A stretch of DNA of 64,000 nt. Origin: an uncultured Oscillospiraceae bacterium. GTDB lineage: Bacteria; Bacillota; Clostridia; Oscillospirales; Oscillospiraceae. This document shows positions 53,684-63,693 of this stretch, piece by piece. The position numbers were made by a program, and so were the translations under genes. A model generated the notes under the pieces. The model ran no database searches. It was not told the origin of the DNA and saw nothing but the letters and a program-made list of their open reading frames with translations. The stretch covers positions 1 through 64,000 of the forward strand of contig CANQRQ010000002.1 of assembly GCA_947626315.1 (NCBI GenBank), given 5' to 3'. Position 1 is the stretch's first letter. The number at the start of each line of letters is the position of its first letter.

Positions 53684-55111
53684 GTGAAAAGAGGCAAAGC
53701 CGTGCAAATGACCCGGAAAAAATGGATCCAGCTGTTTCTGATCACAGCCGGCGCGCTGCTGGTGGCCCTGCTGCCGCCTCCCCAGGGGATCGACCGCCGG
53801 GGCATGGTCTTTGCTGGGATCTTTCTCGCCACGCTGGCGCTGATCATTCTGGACACAGTGCCGGACTGGGCCGCCGCCGTCTTCGCCATGGCCGCCTGTC
53901 CCCTGACCGGGGTCTGCACCCTGCCCCAGGCCCTCAGCGGCTTTACCACGGACACCATTCTGCTGATCCTGGCCGGCTATCTGTTCGCCGTCGCCCTGAG
54001 CAAGACCACCGCCATGAAACGGGTGGGGCTGAAGCTCGTCAGCGTCTTCCCGGGGACGGAGCGCTACGGCGGCCGGGTGCTGGCCGTGATGTGCACCAGC
54101 CTGATCCTCTGCCCCCTGTACCCGGATCTTATGAGCAAGATCGGCATCATGGGGCCTATCACCGCCATGATCGACCAGGTGGTGGGGGACGAGAAAAACA
54201 GCCGGCCGGCGCTGGGCCTGTTTTTCGCGGCCTACATCCCCTGCTATATTCTGAGCAACGCCTTCCTGAGCGGGCACACCAACGCCCTGATGCTGATGGG
54301 CTACATGACCGACCCTCTGTCCGCTCCGGTGAAGAGCTGGGGCGGCTGGCTGAGCATGACCTGGCCCTGGGTCCTGGTCCTGCTGGCGGGGAGCTTCTTC
54401 TACGCCGCCGTGCTGTGCCGGCCCAAGGGGGAAACGGCCCCCTTTCCCAAGGCCCTGTTCAGGGAAAAATACGCCGCCCTGGGGAAGGTCCGGGGCCGGG
54501 AGGCACTGACGCTGCTCACGGTGGCCGTCTTCGTGCCGTCCCTGCTGGCCGCCTCCCGGCTGGGCCTGTCGATCCCCCTGCTGTTTTACGGGGCGGATCT
54601 GGTGCTGGCCCTGGGCGGGCTGATCCGCTTTTCAGATCTGAAAAAGGCCGTGCCCTGGCATCTGATCGTCTTTATCTCCATGCTGCTGGCCATTCCGGCC
54701 AATATCTCCCGGCTGGGCTGGGCGGATCTGATCGCCCGGCTGCTCACGCCGGTGCTGGGCCCGCTGGTGACCAATGTGTGGCTGCTGCTGCCGCTGGTCA
54801 TGGGCCTGACCTTTGTTCTGCGCTTTTTCATCCCCTCCCAGCTGACCACGCTGACCATCGTCTTGTCCGTCTTCTCCTCCTTCCTGCCCCAGGCGGGGAT
54901 CAGCCTGGCGGTGGTGGTCTGGGCGGCCTACATGACCGGCAACACCTGGTATCTTCCGGCCTCCAACGCCCTGGCCATGGCCGCCTTCTCCATGAACGGC
55001 GGCTGCGTGGAGGAAAAGGCCTTCTGCAAAAGCTCCTGGCTCTACCTGGCGTTGACCGTTGTCTCCATGATGCTCAGCATCCCCCTTTGGAAATCCCTGG
55101 GGCTCTGCTAG
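53684..55111 (+). CDS. SLC13/DASS-family anion permease
   Basis: 475 aa; GIFLATLALIILDTVPDWAAAVFAMAACPLTGVCTLPQALSGFTTDTILLILAGYLFAVAL...LRFFIPSQLTTLTIVLSVFSSFL. True start may be ATG at about 53708. Confidence 0.88.
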   Translation: MKRGKAVQMTRKKWIQLFLITAGALLVALLPPPQGIDRRGMVFAGIFLATLALIILDTVPDWAAAVFAMAACPLTGVCTLPQALSGFTTDTILLILAGYLFAVALSKTTAMKRVGLKLVSVFPGTERYGGRVLAVMCTSLILCPLYPDLMSKIGIMGPITAMIDQVVGDEKNSRPALGLFFAAYIPCYILSNAFLSGHTNALMLMGYMTDPLSAPVKSWGGWLSMTWPWVLVLLAGSFFYAAVLCRPKGETAPFPKALFREKYAALGKVRGREALTLLTVAVFVPSLLAASRLGLSIPLLFYGADLVLALGGLIRFSDLKKAVPWHLIVFISMLLAIPANISRLGWADLIARLLTPVLGPLVTNVWLLLPLVMGLTFVLRFFIPSQLTTLTIVLSVFSSFLPQAGISLAVVVWAAYMTGNTWYLPASNALAMAAFSMNGGCVEEKAFCKSSWLYLALTVVSMMLSIPLWKSLGLC

Positions 55112-55126
55112 ATTCAAATGCGACCC

Positions 55127-55157
55127 GCCCCGTCAGACGAATGCCTGACGGGGCGTT
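55127..55157. terminator. Terminator hairpin between SLC13 and HAD genes
   Basis: CGCCCCGTCAGacgaatgcCTGACGGGGCG. Confidence 0.8.
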
Positions 55158-55176
55158 ACATATTTATAAGGTCCTT

Positions 55177-56025
55177 TTATACAAGTTCCTCGCCGGCAAG
55201 CAGGCGCCAGATCACCTGGGCGACCCCGGCCTCCTCGTTGCTGCCGGTGATCAGGTCCGCCGCGGCCTTCACCTCTTCGTCCCCGTTGGCCATAGCCACC
55301 CCCAGCCCGGCGGCGCGGACCATGCTCAGGTCGTTGCTGCCGTCCCCAAAGGCCGCCGTCTCCTCCCGCGTCAGGCCCAGGCGCTCCGCCAGGGCCAGCA
55401 GGGCGGGCCCCTTGCCGGCGGTCACGCTGTTGATCTCGATGTTGTTTTTCAGGGAACTGGAGGCCATCAGGTCCGGGAACAGCTCCGGGAGTTTTTGGAT
55501 CTGCTCCCGCCGCAGCTCCATCTGCTCCGGCCGGAAATACATCTGGAGCTTCTGCACCGGCCTTCCCCGCTGCCGGAGAGTCTCCTTCAGCTCCTCCACC
55601 GGCGTGCGGGTTTGGTAGACCAGGGCCAGAATGCCCGGCTCTGTCTGGAAATACGCCTCCAGCCGGTCAAACATGGCTCGGCTGATCCAGCCGTGGTTTT
55701 CCTGATAGCAGTCGTACAGCACCGGCAGCGTGTCCGCGTAGGCGCAGAAGCGCAGCGCCGTCTCCACCGGGATCTCTCCCCGGTAGAGGGTCTTTTCCTC
55801 CCCGGCGTCATACACATAGGCCCCGTTGACGGCGATATAATAGCGGATAAAAGGCAGCTTCCGGACCGCTTCCGGCACCGCCTGCACGATGCGCCCCGTG
55901 GCGGGTACCAGGTGGATCCCCCGCTCCGCCGCGGCCTCCAGCGCCCGCAGGTTCTCCGGCGGGATGCTCTTGTCGTCCCGCAGCAGGGTCCCGTCCAGGT
56001 CAAAGGCGATCAGTTTGCAGCTCAC
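55177..56025 (-). CDS. HAD-superfamily (Cof-type) hydrolase
   Basis: Likely GTG start: (M)SCKLIAFDLDGTLLRDDKSIPPENLRALEAAAERGIHLVPATGR...GKGPALLALAERLGLTREETAAFGDGSNDLSMVRAAGLGVAMANGDEEVKAAADLIT. Confidence 0.95.
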   Translation of the reverse strand: MSCKLIAFDLDGTLLRDDKSIPPENLRALEAAAERGIHLVPATGRIVQAVPEAVRKLPFIRYYIAVNGAYVYDAGEEKTLYRGEIPVETALRFCAYADTLPVLYDCYQENHGWISRAMFDRLEAYFQTEPGILALVYQTRTPVEELKETLRQRGRPVQKLQMYFRPEQMELRREQIQKLPELFPDLMASSSLKNNIEINSVTAGKGPALLALAERLGLTREETAAFGDGSNDLSMVRAAGLGVAMANGDEEVKAAADLITGSNEEAGVAQVIWRLLAGEELV

Positions 56026-56041
56026 AGCGCTCCCCCCTCTT

Positions 56042-56084
56042 TTAGGCGACGGGAGTCGAACCCGGGTCCGACTCCCGTCGCCTT
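56042..56084 (-). repeat. tRNA T-arm-like palindrome
   Basis: Minus strand GGCGACGGGAGTCGGACCCGGGTTCGACTCCCGTCGCC; contains CGGG-TTCGACT-CCCG (T-arm-like) inside a 14-bp hairpin. Confidence 0.5.
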
Positions 56085-56389
56085 CCATTATGCGCCGGCG
56101 CGGCGGTTTTGACAAGGGTTTTCCGCGCTTTCGCCGGCTTGAATTTTTATGCGTCTTTTCGGCATAATTCTGTATATTCTTCTTCTCGGCCCCCTTGATT
56201 TTTGGATTTTATTGAAGTTTGACGGCCATTTTAATGTTTTTTTATACAAAGTCTCGCTTCTATAGTCTCTCTCTTTTGTGCGAAACTCGCAATTTAGTAA
56301 TTTACTCTTGCAAAGTCCGCGGAATGGCGGTATGATAGAAACGCAAAGTAAATAGCGAATTGCAAAATCTCTGCAAGGAGGAGAAAAAA

Positions 56390-57448
56390 ATGAAAAAACT
56401 GATTGCTTTGCTGTTAGCCCTGTGCATGGTCTTCGCTCTGGCCGCCTGCGGCGGAAGTTCCGCCCCCGCTACCGAAGCTCCTGCCACGGAAGCCCCTGCC
56501 GCTGACGCTCCCGCCGCAGAAGCTCCCGCTGAGGCTGAACAGCCTGCCGACCTCTCCAGTGTCAAGCTGGTCATGGGCACCGGCGGTTCCGCCGGCACCT
56601 ATTACGCCTACGGCGGCGTGCTGGCCACGTACCTGAAGCAGGAGACCGGCATGGATATCACCGTGAACGAGACCGGCGGCTCCGCTGCCAACATCACCGG
56701 CATCAATGACCAGACCTACGATCTGGCCACCGTCCAGTCCGACGTTCTGGGTTACGCCTACGGCGGCACCAACACCTTTGCCGAGACCGGCGCGGTGCAG
56801 AGCTTTGTGGCTCTGGGCGCTCTGTACGCCGAGACCGTGCAGTTGGTCACCTGCAACCCCGACATCAAGTCCGTTGCCGACATGAAGGGCAAGAACGTCT
56901 GCGTGGGCGATGTGGGCTCCGGTACCTACTACAACACCGTGGATATCCTGGCCGCCTATGACATGACCCTGGACGACATCAATCCCGTGTACCAGTCCTT
57001 CGGCGACTCCGCCGAGAGCCTGAAGGACGGCAAGATCGACGTGGCCGTGCAGACCGCCGGCGCGCCCACTCCTGCCATCTCCGACCTGGCCGCCTCCAAG
57101 GACGTGTATCTGATCTCCATCGACCAGGAGCACATGGATAAGCTGCTGGCCGATGCTCCCTACTATGCCGCTTACACCATCCCCGCCGGCACCTACAGCG
57201 GCTGCGACGAGGACTGCACCACCATCACCACCAAGGCGACCCTGATCGCCCGGTCCGACATTGACGACGATGTGGCCTACGCCATTGTCTCCACCATCTT
57301 TGAAGGCAAGGACGCCATCACCGCGCTGCACGCCAAGGGCGCTGAGCTGGATCTGACCTTTGCCACCGAAGGCATCGCCGCTCCCTTCTCCCCCGGCGCC
57401 GCCAAGTACTTCGCCGAAAAGGGCATTACGGTCGACACCGCCGCGTAA
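56390..57448 (+). CDS. TAXI-family TRAP transporter solute-binding lipoprotein
   Basis: MKKLIALLLALCMVFALAACGGSS lipobox; A/E/P linker; LVMGTGGSAGTYYAYGGVLATYLKQETGMDITVNETGGSAANI; RBS aaggagg. Confidence 0.96.
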   Translation: MKKLIALLLALCMVFALAACGGSSAPATEAPATEAPAADAPAAEAPAEAEQPADLSSVKLVMGTGGSAGTYYAYGGVLATYLKQETGMDITVNETGGSAANITGINDQTYDLATVQSDVLGYAYGGTNTFAETGAVQSFVALGALYAETVQLVTCNPDIKSVADMKGKNVCVGDVGSGTYYNTVDILAAYDMTLDDINPVYQSFGDSAESLKDGKIDVAVQTAGAPTPAISDLAASKDVYLISIDQEHMDKLLADAPYYAAYTIPAGTYSGCDEDCTTITTKATLIARSDIDDDVAYAIVSTIFEGKDAITALHAKGAELDLTFATEGIAAPFSPGAAKYFAEKGITVDTAA

Positions 57449-57486
57449 TCACGAACCGGCCTGATCAGGCCAAACAGGCACAACGG

Positions 57487-57509
57487 AGTGCCGCGCCTTT
57501 GACGCGGCA
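57487..57509 (+). terminator. Hairpin between TRAP solute-binding protein and permease genes
   Basis: GTGCCGCGcctttgaCGCGGCAC. Confidence 0.6.
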
Positions 57510-57625
57510 CTCCCTGCGTATTTTTCCACCCCTGGCCGGAGGGAGCCGCTGGGTGGGGACGGCTGTCGGTTTACCGCCGCCCCCGCCTTTGTTCCCTTCC
57601 GAATTTCACCACGGAGGGTTTGCCC

Positions 57626-59608
57626 ATGGCTAAAGACAAGAACATCCAGCAAGAGATTGCCGCCCACCGGGCCGAAGAGCATTACTTCGACCAAGCCGCG
57701 GTGGACGAGGTGATGAAAAAATACGACCGGGAGTCCAACACCCGCGTCTGGGAGGGCTGGCAGAAATGGGCCGTGAACATCGTTCTGGCCGCGTTTTCCT
57801 GCTTCTCCATCTATGTGACCCTGTTCGCAACCTGGCTGGATCTGATCCGCTACCCCTCTTTTATGGGCTGCATTATCATTATCGGCTACCTGTGCTTCCC
57901 GGCGAAGAAGGGGGATCACAAGCCCAACCACATGCCCTGGTATGACTGGGTGATCATGATCCTGGGCGCCGCCGCTTTCTTCTATGTTGTCGTCAACGCC
58001 CAGAGCCTGACGGTCCGTCTGGGCACTATGAACATCAAGTCCTATGAGATCGTCATCGGCGTCATCGGCGTCCTGTCGGTGGTGGAGCTCTGCCGGCGGA
58101 GCGTGGGTCTGCCCATCCTCTGCGTGGCGGGCGTCTTCCTGATCTATACGATGTACTACTATTGGTTCGGCCGGGGCTTCGGCCCGGTCCGGGCGATCCG
58201 GCAGGTGACCATCGGTCTGTTTTATCAGACCACAGGCGTGCTCACCACGCCTGTGCAGGTCTGCGCCAAGTTCATTGTGGTGTTCATCATTTTCGGCGCC
58301 TTCCTGGAGCGGACCGGCATTTCTGACTTCTTTATCAACCTGGCCAACTGCGTGGCCGGCTCCTCTTCCGGCGGTCCCGCCAAGGTGGCCGTCATCTCCT
58401 CTGCCCTGTGCGGCATGGTCTCCGGCTCCTCGGTGGGCAACACCGTCACCACCGGCTCCGTCACCATTCCCATGATGAAGAAAACCGGCTACAAAGGGGA
58501 ATTTGCCGGTGCGGTAGAGGCGGCCGCCTCCACCGGCGGGCAGATCATGCCCCCTATTATGGGCGCCGCCGCTTTTCTGATGGCGGAATATGTGGGCGTC
58601 CCCTATTCGGATATTATCGTCCGGGCGATCCTGCCCGCCGTGCTGTATTTTCTGGGCATCTTTATCTGCGTCCATCTGGAGGCCCGGAAGCTGGGGCTTA
58701 AGGGCATTCCCCGCAGCGAGCTGCCCAAGTTCAGCCACCTGATCAAAAAAATCTACCTGCTGCTGCCCCTGATCGTACTGGTGTATCTGGTGTCCAGCGG
58801 CACCCGGACCATGGCCTACGCCGCGGCGGTCTCCATTGTGATCGCTGTCGTGGTGAGCCTGTTCAACAAGGACTGCCGCATGACCCCCGCCACCTTCTTT
58901 GACGCGCTGGCCAGCGGCGCCAAGAGCTGCATCACCGTGGCTGCCGCCTGCGGCATGGCGGGCGTGATCGCCGGCTGCATCAATATGACGGGCCTGGCCT
59001 CCAAGCTCATCACCGCCATTGTCTCCTTCTCCGGCGGGCATCTCTTCATCGCCCTGTTCCTCACCATGCTCTGCTGCATCGTGCTGGGCATGGGCGTGCC
59101 CACTACCGCCAACTACTGCATCATGGCCTCCACCTGCGCCCCCATTCTGATCCAGATGGGCATCCCCCAGATGGCCGCCCATTTCTTCGTGTTCTACTTC
59201 GGCATCGTGGCGGACATCACACCCCCCGTGGCCCTGGCCGCCTATGCCGGCTCCGCCATCGCCAGATCCAAGCCTATGAAGACGGCCTTCAACGCCACCA
59301 AGCTGGCCATTGCCGCCTTTGTGGTCCCCTATATCTTCGCGATGAACCCGGCCATGCTGCTGATCGACACCAATGTGCTGGAGATCGTCCAGATCATCGT
59401 CACCTCCATCTTCGGCATCTTCGGCGTGGCCGCGGCCATGAACGGCTTCATCTTCCGGAAGGCCAACTGGCTGGTCCGCGCCCTGATGTGCGTGGGCGGT
59501 CTGATGATGCTGTATCCCGGCAACATTACGGACTTCGCGGGCATTGCCCTGCTGCTGGTGCTCCTGGCCTGGCAGTATTTCGGCGCCAAGAAGGCCGCAA
59601 AGGCTTAA
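57626..59608 (+). CDS. TRAP transporter fused permease (DctQM-type, TAXI-associated)
   Basis: MAKDKNIQQEIAAHRAEEHYFDQAAVDEVMKKYDRESNTRVWEGWQKW...many TMs; GSSSGGPAKVAVISSALCGMVSGSSVGNTVTTGSVTIPMMKKTGY. Confidence 0.96.
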   Translation: MAKDKNIQQEIAAHRAEEHYFDQAAVDEVMKKYDRESNTRVWEGWQKWAVNIVLAAFSCFSIYVTLFATWLDLIRYPSFMGCIIIIGYLCFPAKKGDHKPNHMPWYDWVIMILGAAAFFYVVVNAQSLTVRLGTMNIKSYEIVIGVIGVLSVVELCRRSVGLPILCVAGVFLIYTMYYYWFGRGFGPVRAIRQVTIGLFYQTTGVLTTPVQVCAKFIVVFIIFGAFLERTGISDFFINLANCVAGSSSGGPAKVAVISSALCGMVSGSSVGNTVTTGSVTIPMMKKTGYKGEFAGAVEAAASTGGQIMPPIMGAAAFLMAEYVGVPYSDIIVRAILPAVLYFLGIFICVHLEARKLGLKGIPRSELPKFSHLIKKIYLLLPLIVLVYLVSSGTRTMAYAAAVSIVIAVVVSLFNKDCRMTPATFFDALASGAKSCITVAAACGMAGVIAGCINMTGLASKLITAIVSFSGGHLFIALFLTMLCCIVLGMGVPTTANYCIMASTCAPILIQMGIPQMAAHFFVFYFGIVADITPPVALAAYAGSAIARSKPMKTAFNATKLAIAAFVVPYIFAMNPAMLLIDTNVLEIVQIIVTSIFGIFGVAAAMNGFIFRKANWLVRALMCVGGLMMLYPGNITDFAGIALLLVLLAWQYFGAKKAAKA

Positions 59609-59673
59609 AGTTTAGGAAAAGCAAAAACCGTCTATACTATGGATAGAAATTCATTGTACAGGCGGTTTTTTCT

Positions 59674-60285
59674 ATGCGTACACAAGGCTTTGACAAGCGT
59701 TTTCACCCCTGGGAGACGGCGGCCCTGCTCGCCCTCTGCCTGGTCCTCTGCTGCGGGGTCTGGGCCCAGGCCCGGCAGAGCGCCATCAGCGCCGGGCTTA
59801 TCCGGCTGCATGTGGTGGCCGTGTCCGACGACGAGGCGGAGCAGGCCTTAAAACTCCGGGTCCGGGACGCGGTGCTGGCGCGGCTCTCCCCCCTGCTGGA
59901 GGGGGCGGCGGACGTGGGAGAGGCGGAGGCCATCCTCCGGGAGAACCTGGCCCAGGTCTCCCAGGCGGCGGAGGCCGCGGCGGAGGGGCGGGCGGTCCGG
60001 GTCAGCCTGGAGGAAGAGCGCTTCCCCACCCGGCAGTACGAGGGCTTTGTCCTGCCCGCCGGGGCGTACAAATCCCTGCGGGTGGTTCTGGGAGAGGGCC
60101 GGGGCCATAATTGGTGGTGCATCGTGTTCCCGCCGCTCTGCGTCTCCGCCGCGGAGGCGGACGGACTCCAGGAGGTGATGAACCAGGAGGACCTGAAGCT
60201 GATCACCGAGAGCGAGGGCTACGAGCTGCGCTTCAAAATCGTGGAGCTCTGGGGCGAACTCAGCAGCTTTCTTCAGGGAAAATAA
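59674..60285 (+). CDS. spoIIR: Stage II sporulation protein R
   Basis: 203 aa; SAGLIRLHVVAVSDDEAEQALKLRVRDAVL...YKSLRVVLGEGRGHNWWCIVFPPLC. Confidence 0.95.
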   Translation: MRTQGFDKRFHPWETAALLALCLVLCCGVWAQARQSAISAGLIRLHVVAVSDDEAEQALKLRVRDAVLARLSPLLEGAADVGEAEAILRENLAQVSQAAEAAAEGRAVRVSLEEERFPTRQYEGFVLPAGAYKSLRVVLGEGRGHNWWCIVFPPLCVSAAEADGLQEVMNQEDLKLITESEGYELRFKIVELWGELSSFLQGK

Positions 60286-60299
60286 GAGCAGGCAAAAAG

Positions 60300-60490
60300 G
60301 GCTGCAGCTTGTCATTTCGGCTTGCTGCAGCCCCTTTGCGCGTTGAAGAAAGGCAAGATCTTTTCCGAAGATAAACGAAAGTTTATCGCAGAAAAGACAC
60401 CTTTCTCATCTCTTCTCCTTCGGTCACCAACGGGAACTGAGTTTGGTCTCTTGGTGACTTTGTTCGCTTTCTTTGCCTTGCCGCAGCTCC
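60300..60490. repeat. Partial copy (B) of the 24880-25342 repeat element
   Basis: ggctgcagc...gctgcagcccc...agataaacgaaagtttatcgcagaaaagac...tctcttctccttcggtcaccaacgggaactgagtttggtctcttggtgactttgttcgctttctttgccttgccgca, near-identical over the shared core. Confidence 0.85.
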
Positions 60491-60665
60491 TTGGCTGGCC
60501 GCCGCTAACCTAATCTGAGCGACAGGACGCCGCCGATCATCCGGCAGCGGTCCTGTCTCTCTGCAGCAGCCGCAGGCTTTCAAGTTTTTATTGAAAAGGC
60601 CGGGGAAGCGCGGTATAATGTTTTGGAATAACCCTTTTGAATTCTTTGGACGCGGGGAGGCTTCC

Positions 60666-61649
60666 ATGGACAACGACAGCTGCAAAATATCCGTCCTCTG
60701 CGCGGCCTATAACCACGAGGACACCGTTGCCGACGCGCTGGAGAGCTTTGTCCGCCAGAAGACGGACTTTGCCTTTGAGGTGCTGGTCAACGACGACGCC
60801 TCTGCCGACGGCACGGCGGCGGTGATCCGCTCCTACGCAGAGCGTTACCCGGAGATCATCCGTCCCTTTTACCAGCCGGTCAATCTCTACTCCCTGCACA
60901 GAAACGTGTACGAGGAGTTCTTCATCCCCAACGCCCGGGGCAAATACCTGGCCTTCTGCGAGGGGGACGACTACTGGACGGACCCGGACAAGCTTCAGCT
61001 CCAGGCGGACTTTCTGGACAGCCACCCGGACTATGCCGCCTGCGTCCACAACACGGTGAGGCACTTCTGCCAGTCCTCCCGGCCGGACGAGCCCTTCGTC
61101 CCCCCCGCCGGGGACCGGGACCTGTCCTTTGCCGACGTGGTGCCGGGCATGGGCCGCGCCTTTCACACCAGTTCTCTGCTGGCCCGGCGGGACATTCTCG
61201 CCCGCCATCCGGATTTTTACCATATCTCCTTCCGCTACGGGGTAGGCGACTATCCGGACGCCCTGTGGCTGTCCCTGAACGGGCCCATCCGCTTTCTGGA
61301 GCGGAGCATGTCCGTCTACCGAGTCTGCAGCAACCCCGGCTCCTGGAGCGCCAATCTGGACGCCCAATACAACAAGTTCAAGGCCTTTGTCCAGGGGGAG
61401 ATCGAGATGTTCACCGCCCTCCGGGCCCATGTGTCCGGGGAGGATCTGGCCTTGGTGGACCGGGAACTGCTGAAGCGGCAGTATGAGCTGCTGGACCTGG
61501 AGGGCCGCTGTGAAGAGCAGCTGCAGCCCCCCTATGATCAGATCTACCGCTCCATGCCCGCCTCCTATAAGTGCAAGCACTTCCTGAAGCGGCATTTTCC
61601 CGGGCTGCACAGCCTGTACCGGCAGAAAATGGGCTACGGCGACTGGTGA
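60666..61649 (+). CDS. Family 2 glycosyltransferase
   Basis: MDNDSCKISVLCAAYNHEDTVADALESFVRQKTDFAFEVLVNDDASADGTAAVIRSYAERYPE...FCEGDDYWTDPDKLQLQ. Confidence 0.95.
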   Translation: MDNDSCKISVLCAAYNHEDTVADALESFVRQKTDFAFEVLVNDDASADGTAAVIRSYAERYPEIIRPFYQPVNLYSLHRNVYEEFFIPNARGKYLAFCEGDDYWTDPDKLQLQADFLDSHPDYAACVHNTVRHFCQSSRPDEPFVPPAGDRDLSFADVVPGMGRAFHTSSLLARRDILARHPDFYHISFRYGVGDYPDALWLSLNGPIRFLERSMSVYRVCSNPGSWSANLDAQYNKFKAFVQGEIEMFTALRAHVSGEDLALVDRELLKRQYELLDLEGRCEEQLQPPYDQIYRSMPASYKCKHFLKRHFPGLHSLYRQKMGYGDW

Positions 61650-61654
61650 GGCCT

Positions 61655-63109
61655 ATGGAAAAGAAACTCACCGTTGTATCCAACCTGATGTGGCGCTTTT
61701 TTGAGCGCTGCGGCGCCCAGCTGGTGTCCTTCGTTGTATCGGTGGTGCTGGCCCGGCTGATCGCGCCGGAGGTCTACGGCCTGGTCTCCATTGTGACGGT
61801 CATCACCTCCATTCTCCTGGTCTTCGCGGACAGCGGCATGGCCAACTCCCTGATCCAAAAGAAGGACCCGGACGATCTGGACTTCTCCTCCGTCTTCTAT
61901 TTCAACCTGGTTTTCTGCGCCCTGCTGTATACGGGCCTGTTTTTCGCCGCCCCGCTGCTGGCCTCCCTCTACCAGCAGCCGGCCCTGACGCCGGTGATCC
62001 GGGTCCTGGGGCTGACGGTGCTGGTCTCCGGGGTCAAGAACGTGCAGCAGGCCTATGTGTCCAAAACCCTGCAGTTCAAGCGCTTCTTCTTCGCCACTTT
62101 GGGCGGGACCCTGCTGGCGGGGCTGGTGGGCATTGTCCTGGCCCTGCGGGGCTTCGGGGTCTGGGCGCTGGTGGCCAAGGAGCTGGTGAACGTCACGGTG
62201 AACACCGCCATTTTGTGGCTGACCGTGGGCTGGCGGCCCAAGCGGATGTTCTCCTTTTCCCGGCTGAAGGGCCTGCTGTCCTACGGCTGGAAGCTGCTGG
62301 TATCCAGCCTGCTGGACACTACCTACAACAAGCTCCAGCAGATCATCATTGGCCTGAAATATTCTCAGTCCGACCTGGCTTTCTACGACCGGGGCAACTC
62401 CCTGCCCAACCTGATCGTGGAGAACGTGAACTCCTCCATCGACAGCGTGCTGCTGCCGGTGCTCTCCACGGAGCAGGACCACCGGGATCAGGTGCGCCGC
62501 ATGACCCGCCGGGCCATCAAGATCAGCACCTACATCATGATGCCCATGATGATGGGCCTGGCCGTCTGCGCCGAGCCGCTGATCCGCCTGCTGCTGACGG
62601 AGAAATGGCTGCCCTGCGTGCCGTATCTGCGGATCTTCTGCTTTTCCTACGCCTTTTACCCCATCCACACCGCCAACCTGAACGCCATCAAGGCCATGGG
62701 CCGGAGCGACCTGTTTTTGCTGCTGGAGATCCTGAAAAAGGGCCTGGGCGTGGCCGCGCTGCTGCTGGCCATGAATTACGGGGTCTACGCCATCGCCCTG
62801 AGCCTGCTGTTCACCACGGTGGCCGCCCTGTTCATCAACTCCTGGCCCAACCGGAAGCTCCTGTCCTACTCGTTTATCAACCAGCTGGCGGATATGACGC
62901 CCGCCATGCTGCTCACCGGGCTGATGGGCCTGGCCGTGTACCTTCTGGGCCGGCTGGGCCTGCGGGACTGGCTGACGCTGCCGCTGCAGGTCCTCACCGG
63001 CGCGGCCCTCTATATCCTGGGCTCCCGGCTCGCCCATATCGACAGCTTTGACTACGTGCTGGGCATTGTGAAAAGAATTCTCTCAAGGAAGAAGGAGGCC
63101 GACTCATGA
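61655..63109 (+). CDS. Polysaccharide flippase (Wzx/oligosaccharide transporter family)
   Basis: MEKKLTVVSNLMWRFFERCGAQLVSFVVSVVLARLIAPEVYGLVSIVTVITSILLVFADSGMANSLIQKKD; multi-TM. Confidence 0.94.
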   Translation: MEKKLTVVSNLMWRFFERCGAQLVSFVVSVVLARLIAPEVYGLVSIVTVITSILLVFADSGMANSLIQKKDPDDLDFSSVFYFNLVFCALLYTGLFFAAPLLASLYQQPALTPVIRVLGLTVLVSGVKNVQQAYVSKTLQFKRFFFATLGGTLLAGLVGIVLALRGFGVWALVAKELVNVTVNTAILWLTVGWRPKRMFSFSRLKGLLSYGWKLLVSSLLDTTYNKLQQIIIGLKYSQSDLAFYDRGNSLPNLIVENVNSSIDSVLLPVLSTEQDHRDQVRRMTRRAIKISTYIMMPMMMGLAVCAEPLIRLLLTEKWLPCVPYLRIFCFSYAFYPIHTANLNAIKAMGRSDLFLLLEILKKGLGVAALLLAMNYGVYAIALSLLFTTVAALFINSWPNRKLLSYSFINQLADMTPAMLLTGLMGLAVYLLGRLGLRDWLTLPLQVLTGAALYILGSRLAHIDSFDYVLGIVKRILSRKKEADS

Positions 63110-63687
63110 GCAGCTTCTATTCGCCGGAGGAACTGGCCGGCCTAGGCCTGAAGGCCTATGGCAGCGACGTGCTGATCAGCCGCAAGGCCAGCCTGTACGG
63201 CGCCGGCCGTATCAGCCTCGGCAATCACGTGCGCATTGACGATTTCTGCGTCCTCAGCGGGGAGATCAGCATCGGCAATCACGTGCATATCGCCGCCGCC
63301 TCCCTGCTCTTTGCCGGGTCCCATGGCATCCGCATCGGGGACTACAGCGGCATCTCCTCCCGCTGCTGCATTTACGCCGAATCCGACGATTACAGCGGGG
63401 AGGCCCTCAGCAACCCCACCGTTCCGGAGAAATACACCGCCATCACCGGGCAGGAGGTCCGCATCGGGCCCCACGCCCAGATCGGCGCCGGCTGCACCCT
63501 GCTGCCCGGCGCGGAGGTGGCGGAGGGCTGCACCCTGGGGGCCATGTCCCTCCTGAGCCGGGACACCAAGCCCTGGGGGACCTATTTCGGCAGCCCGGCC
63601 CGCTGCATGGGGGAACGGAGCAAAAAGCGCCTGGAGCTGGCCCGGCAGCTGGAGGCCGAGGAACAGCGAAACGGAAACGGAGGCTGA
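63106..63687 (+). CDS. Left-handed beta-helix acyltransferase
   Basis: 193 aa; hexapeptide repeats RISLGNHVRIDDFCVLSGEISIGNHVHIAAASLLFAG...IGPHAQIGAGCTLLPGAEVAEGCTLGAMSLLSRDTKPWGTYFGSPAR. Confidence 0.94.
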   Translation: MSSFYSPEELAGLGLKAYGSDVLISRKASLYGAGRISLGNHVRIDDFCVLSGEISIGNHVHIAAASLLFAGSHGIRIGDYSGISSRCCIYAESDDYSGEALSNPTVPEKYTAITGQEVRIGPHAQIGAGCTLLPGAEVAEGCTLGAMSLLSRDTKPWGTYFGSPARCMGERSKKRLELARQLEAEEQRNGNGG

Positions 63688-63693
63688 GCTGTC

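Noticed and set aside
56042-56084. Functional tRNA gene
   Set aside because: Only a T-arm/acceptor-like piece is present; no D-arm or anticodon arm could be found nearby.
57449-59182. 577-aa minus-strand His/Gly-rich ORF
   Set aside because: Antisense to the TRAP permease; low-complexity artefact.
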